From Aquatica leii (lineage: Eukaryota > Arthropoda > Insecta > Coleoptera > Lampyridae), in contig CM069436.1 in assembly GCA_035610365.1 (NCBI GenBank), positions 36,339,117 to 36,403,116 of the forward strand: a stretch of DNA of 64,000 bases. The letters are read 5' to 3'. The notes under the pieces were generated by a model that saw only the letters and a list, made by a program, of their open reading frames with translations, searched no databases and was not told the DNA's origin. Within the stretch, counting starts at the first letter, position 1. Each line of letters opens with the position of its first letter. This document shows, one piece after another, positions 12,794 to 24,785 of this stretch. The position numbers were made by a program, and so were the translations under genes.

Positions 12794-13860
12794 ATGTCGA
12801 ACAAACTAAACAAATACGTATTACAACGCAACATTGCGCTCAATAGATTAAAAGATACATTAAAATCCGCGATAGCAGCTGATGAAGATGAAACACAGAA
12901 ACTAGTATTTAATGCCAGATCCTCATTGGTAGATACAGTTTACAACGAATTCCAAACTGCCCATAATGAAATCGTTGGCTTAATAAAAGAAGACGATTTT
13001 GAAATTCACGATGCAATACGCAGTGAAGCTGATGCTACGTATTTTAATATAAAAGCAGCATATTACAAATCAGTTCAGTCTATTGCAGAATCAAGTGGTA
13101 GTAATTGTGCAACCAACCAAAATCCAAATAAGTTTAACGTCAAGTTAGCAAAATTGTTCTTCCTAAATATTCTGGTAATTTAAAAGAGTGGCAAGCTTTC
13201 TTTGATTTGTACAACTCGCTAGTACATGAAAACCATTCGTTAAGCAAAATCGAAAAATTTCATCACTTGATGACTTCACTAGTTGGTGAACCTTATAATC
13301 TAATTAAAGGTCTCTGATCGTAGAACACAACTACGATACAGCTTACGACACTCTTAAAAAACGCTATCAAAACAAAAGGCATTTAGCAACAGCTTATTAT
13401 CAACAACTTCAAAACGTGCAATCTTTGCAAAAAGTATCCGCTAAAGACTTAAGAGTAATTTTAGATACTTTTAACGAAAACGTTGAAGCCTTAAAGTCGC
13501 TTAATTTTCCTGTCAAACATTGGGATTTTTTATTATTCAATATGTTGTTACAAAGTTGGATGAAAAAACGCGCACCGTTTTTGAGATTGAACATAGTAAG
13601 TACGACTTACCATCATACAACCAATTGATAGACTTTTTAGAAAATTATTCAAAAGCTTTTGACTCAGTGCAGTTAATGCCATTAAGTTCAAAACCAAAAC
13701 AAGCTTTTAATAATCCCAAAACTAATGCGTACAATTATAGTAATCGACGTTCTGTAACATCTAATTTTTTAACACTCCAAATACTTTTCGAAAGGTAACG
13801 CCTAAATGTTCGTTATGTAGTTCCGCACATGTTCTATATAAATGTTCGCAATTTGCCGCT
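12794..13860 (+). pseudogene. BEL/Pao gag region (broken by four frameshifts)
   Basis: The start is taken at the ATG at 12,794, preceded by AAA, 331 bases after the primer site. The first segment runs open to 13,183. Gag-like sequence continues in other phases: a LPKYSGNLKEW block from 13,156 (the conserved start of the DUF1759-type capsid region), a helical segment from about 13,311, the KLDEKTR block from 13,520, and Cys/His zinc-binding motifs from about 13,800. Each step shifts the phase by minus one (near 13,150, 13,305, 13,525 and 13,768), three of them in A or T runs. The product would be the structural protein that binds and packages element RNA. As written, no full-length Gag can be made. 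Confidence 0.85.
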
Positions 13861-14661
13861 TTGTCTGAAAAAGAAAGGTTTCAACACGCTATTAACAATA
13901 AATTATGCAAAAATTGTCTGAGTAATATTCATGCCACGTCTCGTTGCAACTCTAATTCTAAATGTAAAATTTGTCAAGGCAGTCATCATACTCTATTGCA
14001 TTTAAGCTATTCCGAGAAAAGAAATTCGGAAAATCAAGTAATAGATTCGACGCAAGAGATAGTTCCAAGCAGCTCTAATCAACTAGAATCAGAAATAAGT
14101 GTCATGACTAATACCTTTACGCCCAAGCTTACAACAGTACTTTTGTCTACAGCCGTGGTACACATTAAAGATATGAGAGGCAACTTTCAAACCGCACGTG
14201 TGCTCATCGATTCGGGCAGTATGGCAAACTTTATTTCAGAATCATGTCTAAATAAATTGGGATTAAAAAGTACTAAAGCAACACTTACAATTCAAGGATT
14301 AAATAGTATGTCCTCTCAATGCGCCAGTGGGGTAACATCTTGTCATATTAAACCAACGGAAGAATCGCAACCCGCTTTCGATTTTGAAGCCGTCGTCGTT
14401 AAACAAATATGTGCAAATCAACCGCAGATTCCTCTTAAGTTAGAAGATTGGACTCACATAAAAAATTTAAAACTGGCAGATCCACAATTTAATGTACCTG
14501 CACCAGTGGATTTACTGGTTGGGGCTGAGTTAACTCCTTATATATTAAATAATACGCGTATTGTTGACAACTCACAACAACCTGTTGCTACTGATAGTAT
14601 TTCCAGATGGGTACTACAAAGCAAATCCAACAACTCACAATATAACAAAGATCTTTCTTGA
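13861..14661 (+). pseudogene. BEL/Pao zinc knuckle and aspartic protease segment
   Basis: An open stretch of 266 residues continuing the frame from about 13,780. The frame has no ATG here and is simply the middle of the polyprotein. Cys/His clusters (CKNC...H...C and CKIC..SHH, residues 16-47) are the nucleic-acid-binding knuckles. The protease (DUF1758 type) follows, with the active-site triad DSG at residues 117-119 (14,209-14,217), then NFIS. It would cleave the polyprotein inside particles. The segment ends in a TGA (14,659-14,661), after which homology continues in the same phase, so the stop is a nonsense change and not the true end. Confidence 0.87.
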
Positions 14662-15176
14662 TTCCAAACGTTAAATTATTATACATCGCTACACACTTCA
14701 TTAGATCTAAGTTTACAAAGATTTTGGGAAGTAGAGCATATCAAACCAACTTTTCCAGTGTTGACAACAGAAGAAAAAATGCGAAGATCATTTTAAAAAT
14801 ACAGTCCAACGCTCCGAAAAGGTAGATTTATTGTGAATTTACCGTTTAAACGACCAAAACTAATTTTGAGTCACTCAAGTCTCAAGCATTATATCACTTC
14901 CTTTTATTAGAAAAAAAACTTCTTAGTGATTCTGTCTTACACGCGAATCATTCTGAATTCATGAAAATCTACTTAGAGTCTAATCATATGGCGCTAATTC
15001 CAGATTCTGAACTTATAAACGAACACGCTCACTACATTCCGTTTCATTGTATACACGCACCAGAAAGCTCGTCTACCAAACTAAGAGTTATGTTCGATGC
15101 GTCTGCTAAGGCGTCTACAGGACTTTCGCTAAACGACACGTTAATGATAGAACTTAAATTTTAAAAGGATATTGTT
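14662..15176 (+). pseudogene. BEL/Pao linker and RT N-terminus (three phase changes, one stop)
   Basis: After the TGA the protein continues in phase with LSLQRFWEVEHI, a conserved BEL linker just before the RT. Phase then changes three times: in an A run near 14,785 (two bases lost or one gained), near 14,819 and near 14,878. From 14,883 to 15,161 the frame is open with IPFHCIHAPESSSTKLRVMF, the start of the RT fingers. A TAA at 15,162-15,164 interrupts it, and the same phase continues downstream as the long RT segment. Confidence 0.8.
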
Positions 15177-17159
15177 TTGATTCTATTAAATTTTCGCTGT
15201 TTTCCAGTCGCATTCATTTGTGATATTAAACAGATGTTTCGACAAATTTCTGTCGCACTCGACCAACGGGATTATCAAAGGATATTATGGCGTTTTAACA
15301 AAAATCATCCAATTCGAGAGTACAGATTAAATACGGTTACTTATGGAGTATCTAGTTCACCTTACTTAGCCAACCGCGCAATACAAGAATTAGCAACAAC
15401 CTATCAATCGCAATACGAAAACGCATCGTTTGTACTTCAGCATGCAATTTATGTTGATGATATAGTATACGGAGCTGAAAATGTTCAGTCGGCAATAACA
15501 CTGCAACACGAGCTAATCCAATTAATGAAACTGGGTCAATTTGAATTAAGCAAATGGGCGAGCAATTACCCTGAACTTTTAAACACCTTACAGTCGTCAG
15601 AAGCGACAACTATTTTTGAGTTTGATAAAGAAGAGCCACTTTCAGTTAAAGTTTTAGGACTTAAGTGGAACCCGGTAGACGATACATTTGCTTATTCATA
15701 TTTACCACGCGTGAAGACGCCAACAAAACGACATATACTTTCGGAAATATCGCGCATATACGACCCTATAGGGTTTCTGACGCCATGTATATTGTTCGCA
15801 AAAATTATCATGCAGCAGCTATGGGTATTAAAGCTAGAGTGGGACGATCTCCCTCCTAGTCGCCTTATAAAAGATTGGGAAACACTAACGACTGAACTAA
15901 AACTATTGTCTGAAATCGTTATTCCAAGATATTGTTTAAACAATGATGTTTCGAAGATTGAAATACATGGATTTGCAGACGCATCTCAAGTAGGATATTG
16001 CGCCGTAGTGTATCTGCGAAAAACGCAACACTCTGGACTCGTAACTGTCTCGCTTATGTGCAGTAAGTCAAGAGTCGCCCCGTTAAAAACTATATCAGTG
16101 CCACGACTTGAACTTTGTGCCGCCGTTTTGTTAGCAGATTTAGTCAGTTTTGTAAAGCAAGCTCTGATTAATATAGTCATTGACGAAATTCACGCATGGT
16201 CGGATAGTCAAACTACGCTTGCGTGGCTAAGATCATCGCCTCATACAAAAAAAGTATTTGTTGCAAACAGAATTACTTACATACAAGACATAATACCTGA
16301 AGCAGTTTGGCATTATGTGCCTTCTAAAGAAAATCCCGCAGATTGTGGTTCGCGAGGAATGACTCCTGCTGAGTTAGTTTCTCATTTGCTCTGGTGGCAA
16401 GGCCCAACTTGGTTGTTGCAGTCGTCTGAAATGTGGCCTAAACAACCTTCAATTAGTAATAGTGACGATGACGAAAGTAAACAATTTGTTTTAAATACGT
16501 TTGCGGAATTGCATGTTATTGATTTTTTGTTGCAAAGATTTTCGTCATTAAAGAAAATTCAACGCATATTATCATACGTACTACGCTTTATAAAATATTT
16601 AAAACCAAATACTACGTCACGCGAAACTAATTTAAGCGCTCATGAACTTGAACAATCACTGATTGTAATTGTAAGGCACGTTCAACATAATCATTTTTCT
16701 GATTTGTTTAAGGCTATTGATAATAACAAATTATTACCAAAAGTTTTTAGAAAACTAGCGTTATTTATTGACCAAAGAGGTTGTCTTAGGGTGGGTGGAA
16801 GACTGCGCAATTCTCACTTATCATTTGATGCAAAACATCCACTTTTGTTACCTAGTTCTCATAGATTAACCAAGTTAATCGTAGAAGACGCTCATAAAGA
16901 GTTTTTGCATCCTGGGTCTAAAACGTTGCATTACCTATTGCTACAAAGGTTTTGGATATTATCGCCACGCAAGGCAATTTATAAATGCATTTCAAAATGC
17001 ATAAATTGTTTTAAGGTTAAACCTAAGTCGTATGAGCCGGTTATGGCGGACTTACCCAATTTTCGTGTCTCGCAAGTTAAAGCTTTCTCGTTTGTCAGTA
17101 TTGACTATGCTGGTCCTTTTAGCATTACATTATCTAGAACGCGTGGAGCAAAACTTTAA
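15177..17159 (+). pseudogene. BEL/Pao reverse transcriptase, RNase H and integrase N-terminus
   Basis: The longest intact segment of the element, 660 residues in phase with the frame before the TAA. RT: CDIKQMFRQ (residues 15-23) and the catalytic YVDD (92-95). RNase H: HGFADAS (264-270, Asp 268), PRLEL (309-313, Glu 312) and WSDSQ (341-345, Asp 343), then NPAD near 386-389. Integrase: HHCC zinc motif with His 573 and 578 and Cys 608 and 611, then the first catalytic Asp at 643 in SIDYAGPF. These enzymes copy the RNA, remove it and insert the cDNA. The segment ends at a TAA caused by a minus-one phase change near 17,150; integrase continues in another phase. Confidence 0.92.
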
Positions 17160-17965
17160 AAGCATATGTATGCATTTTTGTTTGCTGCGCTGTAAAGGCT
17201 ATTCATATCGAATTAGCTTCTGATTTGTCATCTGATGCTTTTATCGCTGCCTTCCGACGATTTATTTCTCGTAGAGGTACTTGTTCTATGATACTTAGTG
17301 ACCAAGGAACAAATTTTGTAGGAGCCAGTCGTGAATTTTTTGAAATGGCAAAACTTACTTCTGATAAATTAAATTTAAAATGGAGCTTTAACCCCCCAGC
17401 CACTCCGCATTTTAATGGATTAAGTGAAGCCGGGGTAAAATCTATCAAAATCCACATTAATCGTGTTATAGGTACTCAAATTTTGACGTACGAAGAGTTC
17501 TACACGTTTCTCACGCAAATTGAATCCGTATTGAATTCGCGACCGCTTTGCGAGATCAGTGCAGATCCGAACGACTTACAGGCATTAACGCCTGCGCATT
17601 TCCTTAATTTAGAACCTTTAAATGCTACTTTACCTGAACCTGACTTAACACATTTAACTCTTAATCGTCTTAGCCGCTGGCAACTATTGCAACGTATGAA
17701 CTATGACTTTTGGAAAAGGTGGAGTAATGAATACCTTCACGCGTTGCAACAGCGTGCCAAATGGTTCAATCGTACAAGAGATATTAAGATTGGGTCTCTC
17801 GTAATCATAAGGGATGAACAAAAACCTCCTTTGAAATGGGAATTGGCCAGAGTTCTTAAGCTACACCCGGGTTCTGACGGGGTCGTTCGAGTAGTAACCC
17901 TTAAAACTTCTCGCGGCGTTTTCCAGAGACCAGTACTTAAGCTGTGCCCTTTGCCTAATCATTAG
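17160..17965 (+). pseudogene. BEL/Pao integrase core and C-terminal domain
   Basis: Homology resumes in phase 2 directly after 17,159, and the segment from 17,225 encodes 246 residues to a natural stop. Residues 26-31 are DQGTNF with the second catalytic Asp. The last acidic residue is Glu 68 in NGLSEAG, 42 positions later, completing the DDE triad begun upstream. The C-terminus (HPGSDGVVRVVTLKT, then LCPLPNH) is the domain typical of BEL integrases. The stop lies 125 bases before the 3' LTR, so this is the true C-terminus of pol. It would act with the upstream part only if the phase change were absent. Confidence 0.88.
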
Positions 17966-18078
17966 TTCTGTTTTTAGTTTCTTTTTTTTTTCTTTACTCA
18001 AATATGTTTGCTTTTGTTTATCTACAAAAAGGTTTTTTTCTTGTTAATTTTTTTGCTTGAAAATCCTATAAGGATTTT

Positions 18079-18090
18079 GGTGGGTGGAAA
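18079..18090 (+). other. Polypurine tract
   Basis: GGTGGGTGGAAA sits immediately before the 3' LTR and would prime plus-strand DNA synthesis. Its position and composition are typical for BEL/Pao elements. Confidence 0.85.
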
Positions 18091-18462
18091 TGTTAACACC
18101 GCGTAACGCTTAAGTTTATTTTATAATTAAATTATGTTGAGAATACATTTTTCTTTTAATACGCAAAATCCATTTTTTGAAAAGCGAGAATTATCGCAAA
18201 AGGACAGTACGTAAATTACGCTTGCATAGAATGCACATGTGCCTTTTGTATCGCAGTACATTAAATTTTGGTGTCGGAACTCGTGGGGTTTTGTGTTGTC
18301 GTGCAGAAGGGTTAAGAGGTCTTCGCCGTGGATCAACAGCTAGGCCTAGCAGAACCACGACGACTAACTGGAGAACGGCAGCGCAAAAACGTAAGTAAGA
18401 AAATTTTATTTTCAACAATTAAAAGTCGAGCCGAATTAAAATTAACGCGGTCCGCAGCGACA
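18091..18462 (+). repeat. 3' LTR of the BEL/Pao element
   Basis: 372 bases, identical by eye to the 5' LTR at 12,068-12,439, followed by the TGTAC duplication at 18,463-18,467. Confidence 0.93.
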
Positions 18463-18467
18463 TGTAC
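18463..18467. repeat. Target site duplication TGTAC (right)
   Basis: Exact repeat of 12,063-12,067, on the other side of the element. Confidence 0.9.
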
Positions 18468-20299
18468 GTTTTATACTTATCAGAAAAAACGGTAATTGTA
18501 AAATGTAAATGTAAAAACATAGATTAACTTATATAATAATTTTTTTAAGTTTATCTATCAATAACCTAAATTAATATTTATAGAGGGCATGAGCAATTAA
18601 CATTAAAACGTATTACAATTTTTAACTAAAAAAGATAAAAATTGCTTCAGAAAAGTTTATTTAAAAAAATATTTTTTTAAAATTAGTTACATTATAATTT
18701 TAATATAAATTCAAATATTGACTACAAATTGCATTGGTATAAAATATTTTGTTGTAAGACAAACATTAAGGTTTAACAATGATAACATATCTCGTAAATT
18801 ACGTATTGATTATTTGAATTAACCGACTTAGTTTAATTCGCTTAAATAATACAACACTGATTCAATGTTTTTGTAGTAGTTAGATACAGTACTAGTTTAT
18901 TTTACATATTTTATTAATAAAATAAATAATATATTTAATTTAATGTATTTATATATTAATAGCTGTTTTTATACCTGAGTCTGAATTAAAGTTAGCAAGA
19001 GTGACAAAACTTTTAAATCAGACTGAAACAGTTAAGCGTCTTCGTTTAGGCTGCTTAATGAATATGGATGCGTAAATAGAAACTTATTGATTTTTTCAAA
19101 TATTCTTAAACATTTAAAATATACATATTATTTAATAGATAAAACTAAAATGCTTTTTTTAAATTTATATTATAATGTAATATTACAAAAATAGTAAATC
19201 CTAAATACAATGCCACAAAACTTTGTTATACTACAAAAAATTAGACATTTTAGATGGTAACGATAATCATAAAACAATTTTGTATTGCATTATAATAAAT
19301 AACAAAACACAAATATTATAAAAACGAACTAAAATGACCACGAACCGACCATAACCTCACTATTATAAAGTGAACAACGGAAATTCATAAAAGCGCACGG
19401 TTCAAACCGTTTTGTACTAAAGCTCAGTAAAATCACAATCATTGTATAAAAAACATGCACCTAACTGAGTTATGACGTCACAACTAAAAATTATCTGAGT
19501 TATTTTGTAAATGAAAAGCGCTTAAAACGTCAAAAAAAATTTTTTTTTAAATAATAAAGGTTTCCACGTAATATAATGCAACGCATACATACAGAACATA
19601 TGAACATAAGAAAAGCAAATACCAAATATGTAAAAAACAAACAAAAAAACTTAGCTAACAACTAGTTAGTTTTACTTTTAAACAATACAATCTGTTTCTG
19701 TATTTACTTCGGAATGCATTGATAATGAATATAATTTGATCAATAGTAATTGTGCTAATTTTATCATAGCTTAGATGCAGTTCTTAAATACGACTGTCTT
19801 TTATTGCAGTATATGTTGTATTTCGTTTTTCATTATTACCGCATTACCAAACTTTAACTTTTTTTACGTATTCTATTTGGCGCAATGTTGTAATTTTGTT
19901 AAATCTAATTTTTCCTGCGTTTCCAAAATTCATGTTTTATTTATTAAAAATTTAATAATTGGGCGATAGATATGCTCGTTAAATCAGAATCAAACATTGA
20001 AATCAATGGTTGCTCAATAAAAATTTGAGAAGGAGTATCAGACAACGATACATTTTGTGAGAGTAAATTAGCTGAATTTATTTCTATGTAAAGTTTTGTG
20101 TTTAATTTAGGATTTTGGAGACCTCATTTCCAACAAAGGTTTTTAACAAATAGGGATGATTGTTTAACCATCCTAGAGCTATAGTTAAATTAGATCACAA
20201 AAACATTGATTAAAAGATATTTATATTTTGCAAACTAACTTATCAAGGACATAAGTTAAGCACAACTTGAATCTTATAATTGTTATAATTTTTTAAGAA
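18468..20299. other. AT-rich intergenic DNA
   Basis: No gene, repeat or structured RNA recognised. Open frames such as 19,775-19,969 are low-complexity and lack motifs. Confidence 0.6.
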
Positions 20300-21275
20300 A
20301 CGATTTTAGTCATCGAACAAAAAAAATAATTTTTTCAACTTTATTAACAAATTTACCTTAGCGTTACTCAATGCATCCGCAAGACTATGCAACACACAAC
20401 ACGCCTAGGAATTCTAAAATTTTAATATTTTTAGAAAAACGTAACTGTTTTTGTGTCAGTGTTTGCAAAAGTGTATCATTCTAGAACAGATTTTTGCATA
20501 TATTTTAACTGTACTGAGTAATCCCAAGAGATCAAAAATTTGTGACTTCACAGATAACAAACTTGTTAAGTAATGAATCTAAAAAAAAAGAATAAACTTG
20601 TAAAAAAAATGTATCTCATAATTCAGATAATGATAATAAAACAACCTGGCCCAAGAATTTTAGAAAACATTTTAGCAATGTAAATTGCTTGCTTAATAGT
20701 ATCATTATCTTTAATAAATGACTTTCTTTGCATTGTAATTCTATTTTACTATAGCACCTAATTGCAATAAATGCAACCAAAACATCATAAGTAACAGTGA
20801 TTGTAATTCTGAATAGTTTTATTTAGGGTTTTCCACCAAAAAATACTTTGAAATTTTTTTTGATTGAAATGTAATAACTTCTGACGGTACATCTTTGTTG
20901 TCATCTGAAAAAGCGTACCAATATTTACAAAAATTGAAAAGTTTAGAAAGAATAACCGCTAGTCTTTTTTGTCAAGAACGTCCCGCGGTTATTTTGTAAC
21001 ATAGTTTTCCTTTAGCACCCCATAATGTGGCAAATAATATCTCACTAGAAACAAATGGCATCATGTCTCAACTTAAAATAATCGTCCGTAAACTCAGTAT
21101 TTTGCTGTTGCAACAATGCATCAGAAAGGAATTTATGCTCGAAACTATGAAAACGCATTTTTGCATAATTAAAAACCTCTAATGTCTCAGTATTTCCCAA
21201 GAGAATGGTAATGACAATCCTTTTTGTACTATCACGTAAATAAGATTTAAGAAAATATGTAATGATCATTCCAAC
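20300..21275 (-). pseudogene. BEL/Pao retrotransposon relic 3 (RT fragment)
   Basis: Minus-strand fragment. The open stretch at 21,045-21,269 contains RFHSFEHKFL and YFKLRHD, resembling the BEL linker just before the RT. It is followed by a LPHYGVLKE-like segment near 21,010-21,040, a KMYRQK RT motif near 20,880 and an IFDLLGLLS segment near 20,520, which corresponds to the end of the RT in this family. Frames are broken. In minus-strand order it lies downstream of the integrase end of relic 2, so it is a separate insertion and not part of that element. Confidence 0.55.
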
Positions 21276-21764
21276 TTTAATTTTCTAAAATTGGCTCAAT
21301 AATTTTGAAATATCTGTTAAATCAAGATTTCAGAATGTTGCTAATTTTATTGATAATGAAATATTTCAATTGTATATTACGAATGCTTAATGTAATTGCA
21401 CGAATAACAAAACAACATATATTTAATGTAAAATTAAAATAAATATTTGAAGTGCACTTTTTTTACTTTTATTGCAGTGTTGCTAAGTCTAGCATTTAAA
21501 CATCGATAAAATTTTGTGATAAATGTAATATATTGCGCATACTATTAATAATTAAATTTGACATACTTCCTAAATTTAGCGCTATGCTAGCATCAAATAA
21601 TTTATCATTGTTTAAAATTCGTTTGCAAAAAAACTAAAATATTGAAAAATCAATGAAATTTGTTCCGCGCATTAGACATAAAAATGCCCCCTGCCATAAA
21701 AAACAAGTGTGTTTACACAAGTAATCGAAAAATCGAAATCTATACTAAGTGCACTTTACATTGA

Positions 21765-24060
21765 GGTTTCATCGTCTGCTAAAGGACAAATATAGCTACA
21801 GTTTCTTTTTATAGTGCCATCTGCAGTTTTGATTTCCGCAACTCTTGCAATCTGGTTTTTGTCTAAGTTAAAATTAGATAATACGACCAAGATTCTATTT
21901 AAATGTTAGCAGGCGATCGTTTTTTACCTTGGTATTGGTATTGGTAGCATCTATTTTTGAATTGTGTTGTCGGGGCCATTATTTCTTTGCTGTAATTGAT
22001 TGATGAACACGTAATGCGTTGAACTATTTACTGTATATACCGGAATCAACAACCAAGACATAGATAAGTTTAAAACGTAGGCTCTGGAACGCCCATTCAA
22101 GATTTTCCAACCAAGCAATGACCAGAAGTCAAAGCTTCTAGATCTAATGGATCTGACGATAAAGGGGTAAAAAATCAAATGTTAAGAATAGTCTCAATCT
22201 GTGTTAATAGACTATAAAACTTTTTAAAAGTTAATGTTGAACTTTCCAATACTCTTCTTAAGTGAGGTTTGGTTGATTTTACCTCAGTTTTTCAAAAGCG
22301 TCCAAAATGAGGTTAGTACGGAAGGATAAATGTTAAGATATACGTTGCTCTAAAACTGTGTTATACAATATTTTTTGATTATTATTATTGCTTGCAAATT
22401 TCCTTAAATCTTCCAGTATTGACTTAGCTTTAATAAAGGTCGTGCCATTGTCCAAATAAATGTGATTTATAATGCCACGACGAGCTATGAATCTTTTCAA
22501 ACAGAGTATAAATGTTTAGGTAGATAAGTCAGATTCCAGTTCTAGATAAACCGCTTTGGTAGCAAAACAAACAAGAATACAGATGAAACATTTAGAGGAT
22601 TTGCCACACTTTTGCCTTTTCTATGACGCAAAGTAAAGGGTCTAGCATAATCCGTACCGTTACTTTCAATTGGCAAAGCTTACTGAGCACGATTTTGAAG
22701 CGAATTAGTTATCAAAAGTTTAAAAGCATTAGGATTACAACGAAAGCATTTTACACATTTGCAAATTATTGGTCTACCAGGAGATCGACCTGAAGTAATC
22801 CAAAAACGCTCTCTAGTTGAAGCAAGCGTAAGTTGTAGACTAGCTTGCAATAATTTTATGTTTATAATTAGTTTTGATAAATGATAAGTACCACAAACTA
22901 TCATTTGATGCTTTTTGTCGAAGGGGTAGGTAAAATTTAGTAAGCTGTTTTACGTAAGGTAAGACTTTTAAAGTAATTCTATTTCAGTTTTAAATGGATG
23001 AGATTGCAAAAGGATTATGAGCCTAACTAATGCCTTGTTGATTTAGAATGTGTTAAACTGTTCTTGTTTGCAACCGTTTGCTACAGTTTTGAGCAAATCA
23101 AAAGCAGTAGGCACAAATACTTTTAGACGATTTGGAATCATTTTTAACAAACCCAGAACAATGGTAAAGTCAGTCCGGAATATGCATCTATTAAAAAAAA
23201 TACTTAAAACTCGAATCAATTGTCCTGCTCTGGTTTGGAAATTGTAAATACTTTTAAAGAAACAATTTCTTGTTTATTGCAAACAACATCAAATACTTTA
23301 GCTATATTGGTAAGGATTACCCGCTTTGTAATTTTGTCAAGTAAAAGTTTTGTTAGTGCAAACATTAAATTGTCAGAATGATTAACCACAACAAACCTAA
23401 CGTTTTAGCACCTTAGCAAAAATTTGAAACGCCAAAATGATTGCTATTTAGTGCAATATTTTTTAGAACTATTGAATCATTTGAGATCCATTTTCTCAGA
23501 AAAAAACATTCTTTAGCTAAAGTATGGTTTATTGACTTGCAATATTGCTGTGCCTCTTGTAACAAATTAAAGCTTATTAAGAAATCATCCACATAGAAAT
23601 CGTACTTAATAATATTTGATACTTGAGGTTGACATTTAGAGGATTCAATTCTAAACAGCTTTACTCAACGAGTGGCTTCAGAGTTTTATTTATGTATTTA
23701 AAGTGGTTCTGTGCAATCGTAACGTCAAACGATTTTTTGAAAAGGTCTATGCTCATCAGCGACTAGTATCTGGCGATACATCTCCTCTGTGTCTGCCAAT
23801 ACCGCAAAAACATGCTGTCTAAAACGCAAAAACATTAAAAGATGTCTTTCTGCTTTAATCACTCCATGATGCGGTAAAAAGAACATGTTTTGTGCCTGTA
23901 TGCTCACATTGGTATCTCCCGCTCTGCATGTCCGATATGTAATGATTCTCATTTGCTGTTCATGGCATCACCAATGTAGTTTCCAATATAAATTTGCGTT
24001 ATGTTACAATCCGCTCCAATGTTTGAAATTATAGTCTAACGACAAGTTGTTTTCTAATTT
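21765..24060 (-). pseudogene. BEL/Pao retrotransposon relic 2 (RT to integrase C-terminus)
   Basis: Read on the minus strand: an RT segment around 23,725-23,952 with FFLPHHGVIK and then LADTEEMYRQI; a YVDD motif near 23,600; a pre-integrase and zinc-binding block at 22,680-22,904 (RERFWITSGR, then C..C.R); a core segment near 22,640 (DYARPF) and 22,450 (DNGTTF); and a C-terminal piece near 21,780-21,900 ending in CPLADDE. Order and spacing match pol of the complete element at 12-18 kb, but sequence and breaks differ, so it is an older, different lineage. No LTR or gag seen. Confidence 0.7.
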
Positions 24061-24359
24061 CACGAATTTCAGGCACGATGCCAGATATTTAAATTGATTT
24101 TAATAGTTAGAATATTTCGAGGTATAATTCTTGCCGATCAAAGTTTGTGATGTTTCTGCTGAAATCGACATTTCGTTGGAAGCAAACTGTTTTGGTAGCG
24201 TAATTCACAATCGCTAAATTTTCTAAAAAAGATTTAGAGTAATTTTTTCGGGAAGTTTGTGGTGTTCTTTCCGTTCAAAAAATCGAGTATTTTGTTAAGT
24301 GAATTGTATGAGCATGCTAAAAAACGTTTTTATAGCTTAAAATATTAAGTTGACTTAAA

Positions 24360-24420
24360 CTCTAAATTGCGTGTTGACTATTCTACGTTTATCGGCGAAT
24401 ACAAACATCTTGAGGATATG
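24360..24420 (-). repeat. Possible Penelope-type terminal repeat fragment
   Basis: Minus-strand reading gives CCTCAAGATG, a hairpin-like middle and AAACGTAG. This resembles, very loosely, the hammerhead-like motifs at 9.5, 11.4 and 58.9 kb and lies just downstream of the Penelope-like coding region. The core is too degenerate to call a ribozyme. Confidence 0.25.
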
Positions 24421-24785
24421 AATCTTAATGAATCGGTTAAGAATACTCTTCACTAGGAGGGGCAAATTAAACCACTTAAAATTTTTTATATATTTATATA
24501 TATAATATATATTATATATATTACACTTACACAAAAAGGTTAGAGTGGAAACGTCCTTAACTCCAAACAACATGACAACTAAGTACACAATATAAATTAA
24601 CATGAATAAATTGTTAAAATATTACTAAAAAAAGTCAAATAATTAAAATAGTGTATATGAACAATTAACTAAGAATGACAAACAATTGACACGACATGTA
24701 TAATGAAAAATTATATTTGCAATGTCAAGGTAATCAAGGAAGATAAGAACAAAAAATACTGCAAATTTAATAGACCTATATAAAG

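Larger units (their letters stand above)
12068..18462 (+). mobile_element. Full-length BEL/Pao LTR retrotransposon
   Basis: A complete provirus-like copy: 372-bp LTRs at both ends (TGTTAAC...CGACA), a 5-bp TGTAC duplication, a primer-binding site matching tRNA-Tyr, a gag/protease/RT/RNase H/integrase coding region and a polypurine tract before the 3' LTR. The two LTRs look base-for-base identical by eye, which implies a recent insertion. Despite this the single pol frame is interrupted by eight phase changes and two in-frame stops. It is therefore either a copy moved in trans by proteins from an intact relative, or its sequence carries indel errors. Flanking DNA is ordinary AT-rich sequence. 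Confidence 0.93.

Noticed and set aside
15352..16180. Antisense and off-frame open segments over the BEL RT/RNase H
   Set aside because: They overlap the clearly conserved pol frame and have no motif of their own.
12794..17965. Programmed ribosomal frameshifting as the cause of the BEL frame changes
   Set aside because: Eight phase changes and two stops in one element are far more than any programmed system, and they fall inside conserved domains.
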